Part shown: one piece after another, positions 55,301 through 64,000 of the stretch
Layout of the letters: the number at the start of each line of letters is the position of its first letter
How positions within the stretch are numbered: the first letter of the stretch is position 1
Position numbers and translations under genes: made by a program
Notes under the pieces: generated by a model
Told to the model about the DNA's origin: nothing
The model's database searches: none
The model's input: the letters and a program-made list of their open reading frames with translations, nothing else
Assembly: GCF_037975245.1 (NCBI RefSeq)
Contig: NC_092563.1
Coordinates: forward strand, 23,094,960-23,158,959
Length of the DNA stretch: 64,000 nucleotides
Origin: Apostichopus japonicus
Taxonomy: Eukaryota > Echinodermata > Holothuroidea > Aspidochirotida > Stichopodidae
Direction of reading: 5' to 3'

Positions 55301-58300
55301 TCACTGTATAGACTGCCGAACAGCCAACATCACCAACTTTAGTGTCATAGACAGCGGCTATACAGACTTTGAAATTAAAATTAAGGAGGCACTGTACATC
55401 AAGAAACTCAAACCCGTTTTAAACAATCAACTATTTCAACATGGATCGTCATATATACTCAACTTATTTTAGAACCTCCTTTATCTTTGAACATGGATAG
55501 TCAACATTAATACTACAACTTTCGTATGCACTATACATAAGTGACTATATTGTTATCTATTTCCTGACGAGGAAATGGGAAATCTTCGAAAATGTTTGAA
55601 TATACACTACTATGACTTTCATCAACTGTTTCGTTTTATTTTGCTCGTTTATATGGTTCTAAAAATGTACAACTCAATGTACAACAAAAATGTACAACTC
55701 AATGTACAACAAAAATGTACAACTCAATAGTAATACTTCAATACACTGAATTGCCTTATAATTCAATTGGTGCAGATGTTGACAAAAGTGGGCCTCACAT
55801 ACAGTGCCTTACACTACCTACCATAAAGTGTACACTTGTATTATATGAATAATGGTATAGTCAGTAAACAAAATATATACTGGAGAAAAGACATCCTGTC
55901 TCAGTAACTAGAAACCCTGTAAAATGAATTACATCTGTGAAAATCCTTCACTATGGTTCAGTGTGGTTCAATGGAAGGTGGATCTTTACCTACCTGCATT
56001 GCAAAATCTGTGGTCAGACATGCTACATTCACATCTTGCAAGGAATCATAAATTTCCTTCCGCATGTCAGCTTTAGCCTTCTGGATATTCTGAGGTGTTA
56101 TCCATCCCACCTCATCGTCTTCACCTTCCTCTTCTTTATCCTCCACCGCCTCTCCATCCGAGTCACCGCTCCCTGCTGCTTCCTCTTCACTTGACGACCC
56201 CTCCTCTTGATGCTCTTCAGATGGAGTCCTGTTTTCTTCCTCTGTCACTGCTGATTTATTTGCTTCCTTCGCTGATTCAACTTTCCTCTCGCTCTCTACT
56301 GCTTCCTCTTGATTCAGTTTACAATTTCCATCTTCGAGCCTCTCTTCTATGTCTTTTTTCTCTGAGTCCTGCTTCGCAGTCTCTGTCCGTTCTTCAACTG
56401 TTTGGTTAGAAGTTAAACCCTCATTTTTGCTATTTTCTGAGTTTTCTTTTTCGTTTATGTCAGCCTGAGTCGTCTGTTTATCATCTTCATCAAGGTTGAC
56501 TTCTGCCAAGTTTAAAGGAACATCTCCATTACTTGAGGATTCTTCTGTTACCTGATTAGATGAATTCTTCTAATTGAAATCAAGGAAGAGAAAAAGAGCA
56601 TAAATAATGGCCAAAGACTTGCAGGAGTGGAAAACAAACACCAGAATACTGGATGCAATGTGATTTAGGTGATTCTTTTAAAAATCTGACATTTTAATCT
56701 TCCTTGTAGTTGTCCAATGAGAAACCCCACCCCTGTTCTTGCCAAAGACAATCACTACATTTTACCAAACTTCAGATCTTTGAGGAAAAGTATGCTTTCA
56801 GAATGTCATTTTCAGCTAGCGATAGAATTCAAGGTAAAATTAAATTTTTGATAGAAAAAAATCCTGTTTTTGGATTACACTTCTACTTATCAAACAAAGC
56901 GAGCTATATGCTTAGGGTACTTAATGACACTGCCAAAAATCAAAGTTGAAAAATTGTTTCAAATGTTCACAAACCAAAGTGTAGGACTGGCGAGGCATGA
57001 GAAACACCCCAGAAAGTTTTTAAAAAGATGTAAAGTTTAATTAAATTAAAGGTAAAATCAAATTTTTGATAGAAAACAATCCTGTTTTGGGATTATCCTT
57101 CTACTTATGAAACAGAAAGAGAAACATCCCAGAAAGTTAATAAAAAGAAGTAAATTTTACCTGTTGTGGTAAGTAAAAGCCAACAATATCTGTGGTCTTC
57201 TCCAGTGGTTTTCTGTTACTTGTAAAGGTCACCTATAAGGAATGGACGTTACTGAATTATTAAGAATTACGTAACATTGTTACAAAACTGTAGTGCATAG
57301 TAACTGTGCAAATGTTTTATAATTTTTAAGCGATTTCATCTAAGCCGACTTTTACTTTATCTGAATTTTAAATTTAAACCTGTGACAATTGAACACTGCA
57401 CCAGATTACAATATTTCTGAAAACTCACTTTGTTCTCTGGCAGTCTTTTCAGGTGGTCTGTTCCTATCCGTTCTTTTGTCATTTGATGAGCCAAAGCCAT
57501 TACTTGAATGTCAACCGGTGACAAACTCCCATAGTCTCCAGTTTTTCTCGCAAAGTCAGAAACTGATGGTACAATAAAATAGTTTGACAGCTTCCAATTA
57601 TGCAAACGTCCAAATTTAATGGAGAGTTTTATCACATGTTGAATCGTAATAAGTCTGTATCTTGTATTTTCCCTTCAAGTTTCCTAACTTCTCTATCAAG
57701 TTGGGTTATTGTATATTTATATACTATGACACTTCACAGAATGGTTTGGAACATCAAAGTGGACGATTGCCAAGAATTCAAATGGAAAGAAACAATTTAT
57801 GCCAATACTTGTTTGTGGTGAAAAAAAGGAGAAAACATAACTGCATTAAAAGTTGCAAATTATAACTAAATAAAATTTTGCAACTAAGTAAGAACCTTAA
57901 TTCAAATAAAAAATTTTCCCAAACTCTAAGAAACATTTTTGCGACTGATCTCAAAGCTTTTTTTCCATAAACTGAGACAGCTTAAATTCTCTATGTTAAC
58001 ACTCTTAAAATAACAGGGAATAAATCATTTCAAGGGTGTCAATTTAAAGGGGAAAATATTGTAAAATGTTTGTAGCAATTTGAAGCATATTGGATTTGAG
58101 ATAATAAGGATGAACTTTAATTACACTGCAACTACCATATGGTATGATTATAAACTTTAATTCAGAAATATTGATAGCTCTTGGTTTTTCAAGTCATCTT
58201 TAATAAACATCTACAGTGAATTACACCCACAAAAATACCCCCAAAAAAGAAAATCCATCAAAATTTTTATCAGTATTGGAGAATATGAAGAAGAATTTCT

Positions 58301-60606
58301 GAAAGAATATCCTACACATCATAAGTCAATCCAATTAGCCAAGTTTCTGTTGCAGAAATATGTTTGAACACAGCACAGATCTAGTAATACAAGGTGTTCA
58401 TCCCATGCTGACTTTCTAGATTAAGATGACTTTTTCTAACCAGGAGCAATCTAAGTCTTGGCCATTTTACAAATTGGTCTACTACATTTTGAAAATTTAT
58501 TTAAAAGGACTTGGTTCAGTTGATTGCCATTTGATGTGTAGGATAAAGTTGCCATTTAGTTTTGCACATATGAGGCCATCAAGCATTGTTCCAGAATTTC
58601 TAGGACAATTATGACTAATTTAAGTACCATACTCACCAAATTGGATGCTCTCTGTGGAAGGTTCTCTAAAGCGCAAATCATAGGGTAACACTGCTAATCT
58701 TTCCCTTGTCTTAACATCTCTGATTTCATTCACAACAGAACGCACTGTAAAAACATTCTTTGCAAAGTTCTATAAACAAATAATACAGAACTGAGCATAA
58801 AATAAACTGTAATTGAAAGGTTTCTCTGGTGGCTGAAGATGATTGCTTCACAAAATTTCTGAATTTTAAGGTTATAAAAAATGATTAGTGTTACATACTG
58901 TAGTGCAGAATCCAACAAAAGTTGCTCAATGCGCTTTATAGGTGAAAACAAGGAACAAAGAAAGAAAAGAAAACATCCAACAACAATGTGATAAAGATTA
59001 GTTTTAAGACAATGTTTAAACTGATCAAGTGTGTCCAGAGACCTAAGATCTATTGGAAGTGAGTTCCACAAACAGGGGCAACATGTTGAAAGTTCAATCC
59101 CTGATCGTTTTCAAAAGAGACACCAGAACAATAAGCTGGCTAAGATATTGTGATCTAGATGGGCTGTTATTAGTTTGAGGATGCAAGAGAGAACATAAGT
59201 TACTTGAGGTATTAAATTTAATAGCACAGAAGGTCAAAATGTGGATTTTATAATGTGTAGATTTGGGTACCGTTATTTTCCGCACACGTTACTTTCCGCT
59301 GAAACAAAACGGTGTTTTCCGCAAACAAATTTGTCAGCGGAAAACAACGTTTTTTTCAGCGGAAAGTAACGTTTTTTTTTTTGGAGGAACAAAATAACTT
59401 ACTGAATTGATTAGGCACATGGAATGATTTAGGAAGATGGAGAAGATAGGATTTAACTGTTACAGGATAAATCGGCCATGATTTTAGATGTAACTCGTAA
59501 GAAAGGTGGTGCAAAAATATTAAAACAGCCCTTACTTATACAGCCATTTCCAGCGAAAATCAAAGATACCGCCTTTTACAACTTTTTTTTTAAACTATCA
59601 TTACGTGGACCGCAGTTTTAATACTTTATTAGATAGTCAATCCTTCATAACGCGGGCGTCCCTTTGCCCTTTTATCGGCCGACCGCCTCATACTTCTTTA
59701 ATAATCCCTAATTACACACCCCCAAGCCTCCTCTATATTATAAGCAGCTTAACTTTTCTGACATGAACTCAGTCTAACCATCCTTTATCGACAATCTTTG
59801 ATACTTTCTCATGTTATTTTAATCATCCTGCCTGAATTTGGTATCCTAAAATTGCGAAAAATATAGTATACAGGAATGTGAAAAAAAAGGTGTTTTCCGC
59901 AGAAGAATTTTTTCAGCGGAAAGTAATCAGCGGAAAGTAACGTATGCGGAAAACAACTGAAACCGTAGATTTATAGGTAACTTATGCAGCTCTTTCAGTA
60001 GTGGAGTAATGGCAGTATATTTTTTCACTCTGTGAACAATTCTAGCAGCTGTGTTCTGAATCGTTTGCAGTCAAGACAATGAAGTAGAAGATGTGCCACC
60101 TAGAAGAGGATTTGTGTAATCAAACCTACTGGAAATTACAGCATGAATTAGGTTTTCAGTTATACTTATCAAGATATTTACAGAGTTGACCCACTTGTCT
60201 AATTATGAAACATTGTACTTGTAGAATAGGCCCATCCACAGTAACGCTATGAATTAACAATGACGTGACGACCACTAAAGGACTTGATCCGCATTTGCAA
60301 CCCATTATATCGCTCTTTGCCTCTCGTTCGCATACTGATTTCACGGACATGGCATTCTAAATAGGATTGACTGAGCAGGCTAGTGATTCATTGCTGGACT
60401 AACGTTGGGCCTAGTTCTACGACTTTTCACAGATAGACTATATTTATAACTTAGGTCTAACTCTAACTAGTATCAACATGTGTACCTTATGCTATAGCAT
60501 TATGCGTACATTGGGTGGAATCAAAATGTGAATATACCTGTAGTTGAATATTTTTAAAGAAAGCAACGGCATCAACAACCACGGTTTCGACTTTTTCACG
60601 TTCCAT
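52375..60606 (-). CDS. NOB1: RNA-binding endonuclease NOB1, 8 exons, 484 aa
   Basis: PIN-domain endonuclease that cuts the 3' end of 18S rRNA (site D) in pre-40S ribosomes. Exons in transcript order: 60606-60538, 58769-58637, 57562-57429, 57232-57161, 56569-55994, 54153-54056, 53428-53287, 52605-52375. They are GT-AG and total 485 codons with the stop. PIN acidic residues are visible as D12 (VVVDAVAFF), E38 (VVNEIRD) and D85 (SPVDIQVMAL). Exon 5 encodes a long Glu/Ser-rich linker, then GWITPQNIQ and CLTTDFAMQ. The zinc ribbon is C356/C359 (RCYACF) and C371/C374 (FCPKCGNQTL). The C-terminus has NNVFDPDYVAQNSPF and a basic end. It is longer than the 412-aa human protein because of the linker. 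The frame is open upstream to 60708, but homologues start at the second Met, so 60606 was chosen. The exon 6 donor is embedded in a five-copy tandem repeat. Confidence 0.95.
53747..54076 (-). repeat. 66-bp tandem repeat, five copies, spanning the NOB1 exon 6 boundary
   Basis: The unit holds 21 coding bases (the last 21 of exon 6) plus 45 intronic bases including the donor. Copies of the donor lie at 54055, 53989, 53923, 53857 and 53791, exactly 66 bases apart. Units differ at only a few positions. In a different frame the array reads as a 22-aa repeat, which is not a gene. Confidence 0.95.
54304..55660 (+). mobile_element. Penelope-like element, 5'-truncated and frameshifted
   Basis: The frame 54304-54819 encodes the reverse transcriptase core: IGSPLGPVLANFFLAHLE and LRYVDDIFCVF with the YVDD catalytic motif. 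After two frameshifts (near 54,800 and 54,880) the frame 54840-55472 continues with a LKEILYHNGYP segment and a GIY-YIG-type endonuclease, VIYSF then TYIGKTKRHLATRVKEH, ending KKLKPVLNNQ. RT followed by GIY-YIG defines Penelope-like elements. The left edge cuts into the RT, and tail sequence runs to about 55,660. It lies in NOB1 intron 5, antisense to the gene, and is non-functional as read. Confidence 0.92.
55661..55728. repeat. 25-bp tandem repeat, 2.7 copies
   Basis: aaaaatgtacaactcaatgt plus acaac starts at 55661, 55686 and 55711. It abuts the tail of the Penelope-like element and may belong to it. Confidence 0.9.
56833..57160. repeat. Diverged intronic duplication beside NOB1 exon 4
   Basis: ggtaaaatNaaatttttgat occurs at 56833 and 57051. 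The block gaaacaNcccagaaagtt occurs at 57000 and 57121. The second copy ends at the exon 4 donor. Confidence 0.65.
58900..60360 (-). mobile_element. L2/CR1-like LINE remnant, interrupted
   Basis: Minus-strand frames with RT thumb and C-terminal signatures appear in order. IRQVGQLCKYLDKYN and a LIHAVISSRFDYTNPLL segment come first, with AARIVHRVKKYTAITPLLKE, then ELHKLPINL. After the 700-bp insertion come THYKIHILTFCAIKF, then LWNSLPIDLRSLDTLDQFKH. Several frameshifts are present. It lies in NOB1 intron 1 in the sense orientation. Confidence 0.82.
59265..59964. mobile_element. 700-bp nonautonomous DNA transposon nested in the LINE
   Basis: Flanked by the exact 8-bp duplication GTAGATTT (59257-59264 and 59965-59972). 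The ends form a 38-bp imperfect inverted repeat (about 5 mismatches) with the core TTTTCCGCA and ACGTTACTTTCCGCTGA. Removing it rejoins the LINE RT region. An 8-bp duplication with termini starting GG suggests Merlin-like, but hAT- or P-like is possible. No transposase is present. Confidence 0.88.
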
Positions 60607-61077
60607 ATTTAAGAGAAATGTTAATGGCCGACTCGTAGTATCCGGTTCGGTGCTACAATTGACAAATAACACATGTGCGTATACAGTAATTCCAGATGCG
60701 AGGTGCATTTAAGAACGGAAGACAAAAAAGCCCGTTAAACACCATTTTGATTGATATACTGAATATTAAAAATACTTTAGTGGTATAACGAGCCTTATAA
60801 AAATCAGTTTAAATATAATGTAGGGATAAATATAATATATTCTGCTAACAGTTTCCAAGTTCATAAATATATCTTGTTTTCAAGCACTGTTTTATTTGTC
60901 GGTACATATTGCGTAACTAAAGTCAAATACAATTTGCTGCAGTATCCTCCAAGCACTGGGGCCTATCACAGTTGTTGAGTTTTACTGGCAGAAGTTGCAA
61001 CGCAGACCGCTGGCTCGTGATCTCTTCCAGTTGGTTTAAAAAAAACGAACGTTTGGTTGGATCAGCGCGAGAGTAAT
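60607..61077. promoter_or_regulatory. Bidirectional promoter interval of NOB1 and MRPS17
   Basis: 471 bases separate the two start codons on opposite strands. The interval is AT-rich and contains an ETS/GABP-type CGGAAG core (60716-60721), a motif frequent in divergent promoters of ribosomal and mitochondrial genes. No TATA element is evident. Confidence 0.6.
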
Positions 61078-62166
61078 ATGGCAAGTCATTCGTCTCGAAT
61101 CCTCCTTGGTCAGGTTGTTCAATCCAAATTACGTGATGCAGCAAAGGTTCAAATTACACGACTTGTGCTGGATGAGTATGTCATGCAAGTGAGTTTTACT
61201 GACAGTGATACACCACCTTAGACCTAGACCTAGTAGTATTTGTTAATTGTTTTTGTTAGGATTGGTATGGGTTTCAACATTACATTTAACTTCAACGGAA
61301 GAGCCAAATATCAAATCATTATTATATCAACATATCCGTTGTGTGTCCTGATGAAAACTGCAATAACAGTTACAGAGTGCTATCAGACCTACTACGATTT
61401 CACAAATTTATAAGAGGAAAAATTGGCCATATCAGGCTGATTTAATTGATACTGTAATTTAACTAACATACTGCAACCAGATTATGCCAATTTAAGCCAA
61501 TATCTTTATGTTCCACACTGACCAGTAACATTTTTTTCAGACCATCAATCCCTGCATGGATTCCTTTGTAACATTTGTAAAAAGTTTTGCTATCCTACCG
61601 GCACAGATTATTGTTGTTGTAGATGGCAGAATAATTGTGCTGTTACAGGAAGATTCATTAAACTGTATCTGGATGTTTGTTGTCAATTTCCTTATTTTTT
61701 TATTGTAAAGTCAATTCAAATTTGCAGTATAATGGACAAATTATGCTATGAATAATAAATATCTTTCATGTTTCATTTTAACATTTGATCACAATGTTCG
61801 TATTCTTATTTTCTTTGACAGTATTTCCCGAATAAATCAAAGGTGTTCGCATTTGATCCTAAGAAAGTTACCAAAGTCGGAGATATTGTCCTCGTGAAAG
61901 AGTTAGAAGCTAAACGGACAGCTTTCATCACACATAAAATAGAGAAAATCATTTACAGTGTTGGAAATGTAAGGGACCCAATAACTGGCAGAAGATGTGA
62001 CAGTAAATCGTACTGGGATGAGGACGAACGAAAGAAGCTGTTTGAAAAGGAGCCGGAGGAGAAGACAGGATTAGATGAGACTTTTGCAGAGAAGAGAAGT
62101 GTTTACGAAGATGACAGAATGAAAGAACCAATCATGAGCTTAGACAGGAAGGACTGGAAGATTTAA
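61078..62166 (+). CDS. MRPS17: Mitochondrial small ribosomal subunit protein uS17m, 2 exons, 151 aa
   Basis: Component of the mitochondrial ribosome small subunit. Exons: 61078-61188 (37 codons) and 61822-62166 (115 codons with stop), with a GT-AG intron of 633 bases. The S17 OB-fold signature is clear: ILLGQVVQSKLRDAAKVQIT, RLVLDEYV, then KKVTKVGDIVLVKELEAKR and IIYSVGNVRDPITGRRC. The C-terminal extension of about 45 residues is charged, with EDERKKLFEKEPEEKTGLDE, as in animal mitochondrial forms, which vary there. The N-terminus is basic and hydrophobic with few acidic residues, suitable for mitochondrial targeting. It starts 471 bases from NOB1 in the opposite direction. No alternative upstream ATG gives a better start. 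Confidence 0.93.
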
Positions 62167-64000
62167 ACTGATGCAGATGGACTCCACGGTATACTTTGAA
62201 GAATACTGTAGTTGAGACAGGCGATGAAGATTTTCAACAACAATGCCTGTTGTGCTGTTGTTGGTCAAGATATGATGAATCCTCAAAGTAAAAAGCCACT
62301 TGCAAGAATGGATTGCTTGTGCAGGTGGATTATTGAAGAGTGACAGTTGAAATTTATGGTTTCACCTAAAGTCATCAGATTTGTGAAGTTTTATTGATAC
62401 CTTTTGGTATAGTGATATATTTGCCTCTTTTAGAAAGAAGGCTTTGAGGTTGGCACTCATAGGTATGGAATTCATTCAGAGATATTTTGTAATGAATTTG
62501 AAAGATGGTTTCTTTTTGCAAAAAACCTTCCATTTGTTAGTTATATATTTCAAGTCAGAGGCAGTGAATACATTCTTGAAATTCAAAAAGTTTGTAATAT
62601 TTTATCAGTGTATAAAATATTACTTTGACTCATCCAATGAGATCCTTCATTCTACAAATGTCATTGATCACTATAGTGTATGTACATACTTGAGAAACAA
62701 ATGCTGTAGACGATGAATTTGTTTTATCAAGGGCATTGTGTTTAATTTCAAATCATTTTGTCTTTAGATGTAACAAGATGAAGACAACAATAATGAATAT
62801 TCTGTGGATAGTGATCAGCACTATCCTATTACTATGCTGTCATAGTTTAACCCTTCCAGCAACTATCTGTTTGAATCCTTCATGCTGTAAAGATATTTTG
62901 ACATTGATTATGATGGATTTTCATACTTTACAATAACATTTTGTAAGAAAGTTATGTTTCATGTTAAGAAAAAATGTTACAAACTGCCTCAGGGGTATCA
63001 ATTGTTTTGAATAGAATGGAGTTTGCAGCTAACATTGATATTGTAAGTTTCATCATTTCTAATGTTATCCAAGTTTATTTTTCCTGTCTTTGATAAACAT
63101 GCCAGAAGGTTTAGACCAAATGCAAAATGCAGCTGATTTAATATAAATTTACAGTGCTCGCATGATGCTAATTCTGTGAACAAATTGGCTTGTTTCTTTA
63201 CAAGTGATATTGCCACCTAGATATTTCAGAAAAGTACAATTTTCACATTTGCTTAAATTTGAAAGATGAAACTTTGGGGCCTGCCAATGGCTTCCTATTG
63301 GTCAGTCCGAAAAAATAAAGTGGGTTTGCCATGTTCGTTTAGTCTCAATTCCTGGAACATTTGTGTCACTTTCACAATTGTATGATTAATACACTTATGG
63401 AAATCTGAAAAAATAGTTAAGAAATTTTCTGTTGCAGAAGCTTTTGTTGGAAAATTTAACATGTTAAGTCAAGATGTTTGGACATCATTATTGCCCCTCA
63501 ACTTGTATATATATACTCCTAGTTTCCAAACCAATCTTCCTGGAGGTTCTACCACTCCAAAACCCATACCCAGATGCTTCATTGAGGAAAAATACTTGGG
63601 AATAGCTAACCAATATTTGTCTTTACATCTATGCGGGTAATGCAGAATATCTCTCAGCTGTTAATCTGTCATTGTTTTATCATTTGCTAATCACTAATTT
63701 GGTGCTGTGTTTGAATTTACCAGCTCTGCATTTCAGGTTATATCACAAGAACAGGATTTGCTGTATCAAGAAGCAGTCTTATTCAGCAATTCCAGTCATC
63801 CATTAGATTTTATTTAATTGGACTAACTCAATATTGGGACGTCTCCTTCAAGCAAAGTGAGAAATCTGTAATCAAATGCATCAAATGAAAGCAACAGAAA
63901 ACACAAATTCATCAACTATTATGTGAATATATTTACAAAATGAACACAAAAAAAGGCTGTCTTTTCTAATAATAAACAAACTATGAATTAATCACAATAG
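62167..64000. other. MRPS17 3' UTR and downstream DNA
   Basis: AT-rich with no recognisable coding exon. A candidate poly(A) signal lies at 63,314. Short open frames here show no protein similarity I can recognise. Confidence 0.6.
63314..63319 (+). promoter_or_regulatory. Candidate MRPS17 polyadenylation signal
   Basis: AATAAA followed by the G/T-rich gtgggtttgccatgttcgtt. It is the first canonical signal I found after the stop codon, implying a 1.1-kb 3' UTR. Confidence 0.4.

Noticed and set aside
56095-56409. 104-aa plus-strand frame rich in Pro, Leu and Ser
   Set aside because: Antisense of the Glu/Ser-rich linker in NOB1 exon 5.
60607-60708. N-terminal extension of NOB1 from the upstream in-frame Met
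   Set aside because: NOB1 homologues begin just before the first PIN-domain Asp; the extra 34 residues show no family similarity and lie in the probable 5' UTR.

Overview
The window is animal nuclear DNA. It has long introns, GT-AG splice sites, and many microsatellites and transposon remnants. Four protein genes can be assembled exon by exon with every phase matching. Their relatives, together with the DIRS-like, Penelope-like, L2-like, SINE and hAT-type repeats, suggest an invertebrate deuterostome, perhaps an echinoderm. The species cannot be fixed from the sequence.

Layout. Positions 1 to about 37,200 hold the CK2 catalytic subunit gene on the minus strand, with eleven coding exons from 36,250 down to 7,122 and an 18.5-kb first coding intron. 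That intron carries a 6.8-kb DIRS-type tyrosine-recombinase retrotransposon at 17,865-24,657. Its 122-bp inverted repeats are identical, and it has an internal complementary region. Decayed ends of the same family are scattered through the CK2 introns. Positions 37,200-44,200 are intergenic and repeat-rich, including two nonautonomous hAT-type elements with exact 8-bp target duplications and a pair of short palindromes. Positions 44,227-49,343 hold CCDC113/CFAP263, an axonemal coiled-coil protein, on the plus strand with seven exons. Positions 52,375-60,606 hold NOB1, the 18S rRNA processing endonuclease, on the minus strand with eight exons. Its introns contain a broken Penelope-like element, an L2-like LINE split by a 700-bp element, and a 66-bp tandem array that copies the exon 6 splice donor five times. 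Positions 61,078-62,166 hold MRPS17 (mitochondrial uS17m) on the plus strand, sharing a 471-bp divergent promoter interval with NOB1.

The genes do not form an operon. Their order is informative: CK2 alpha and CCDC113 lie head to head, as CSNK2A2 and CCDC113 do on human 16q, and human NOB1 is also on 16q. NOB1 and MRPS17 both serve ribosome biogenesis and may share regulation. The least expected items are the complete DIRS terminal and internal geometry in a copy lacking reverse transcriptase, and the minisatellite straddling the NOB1 exon 6 boundary.
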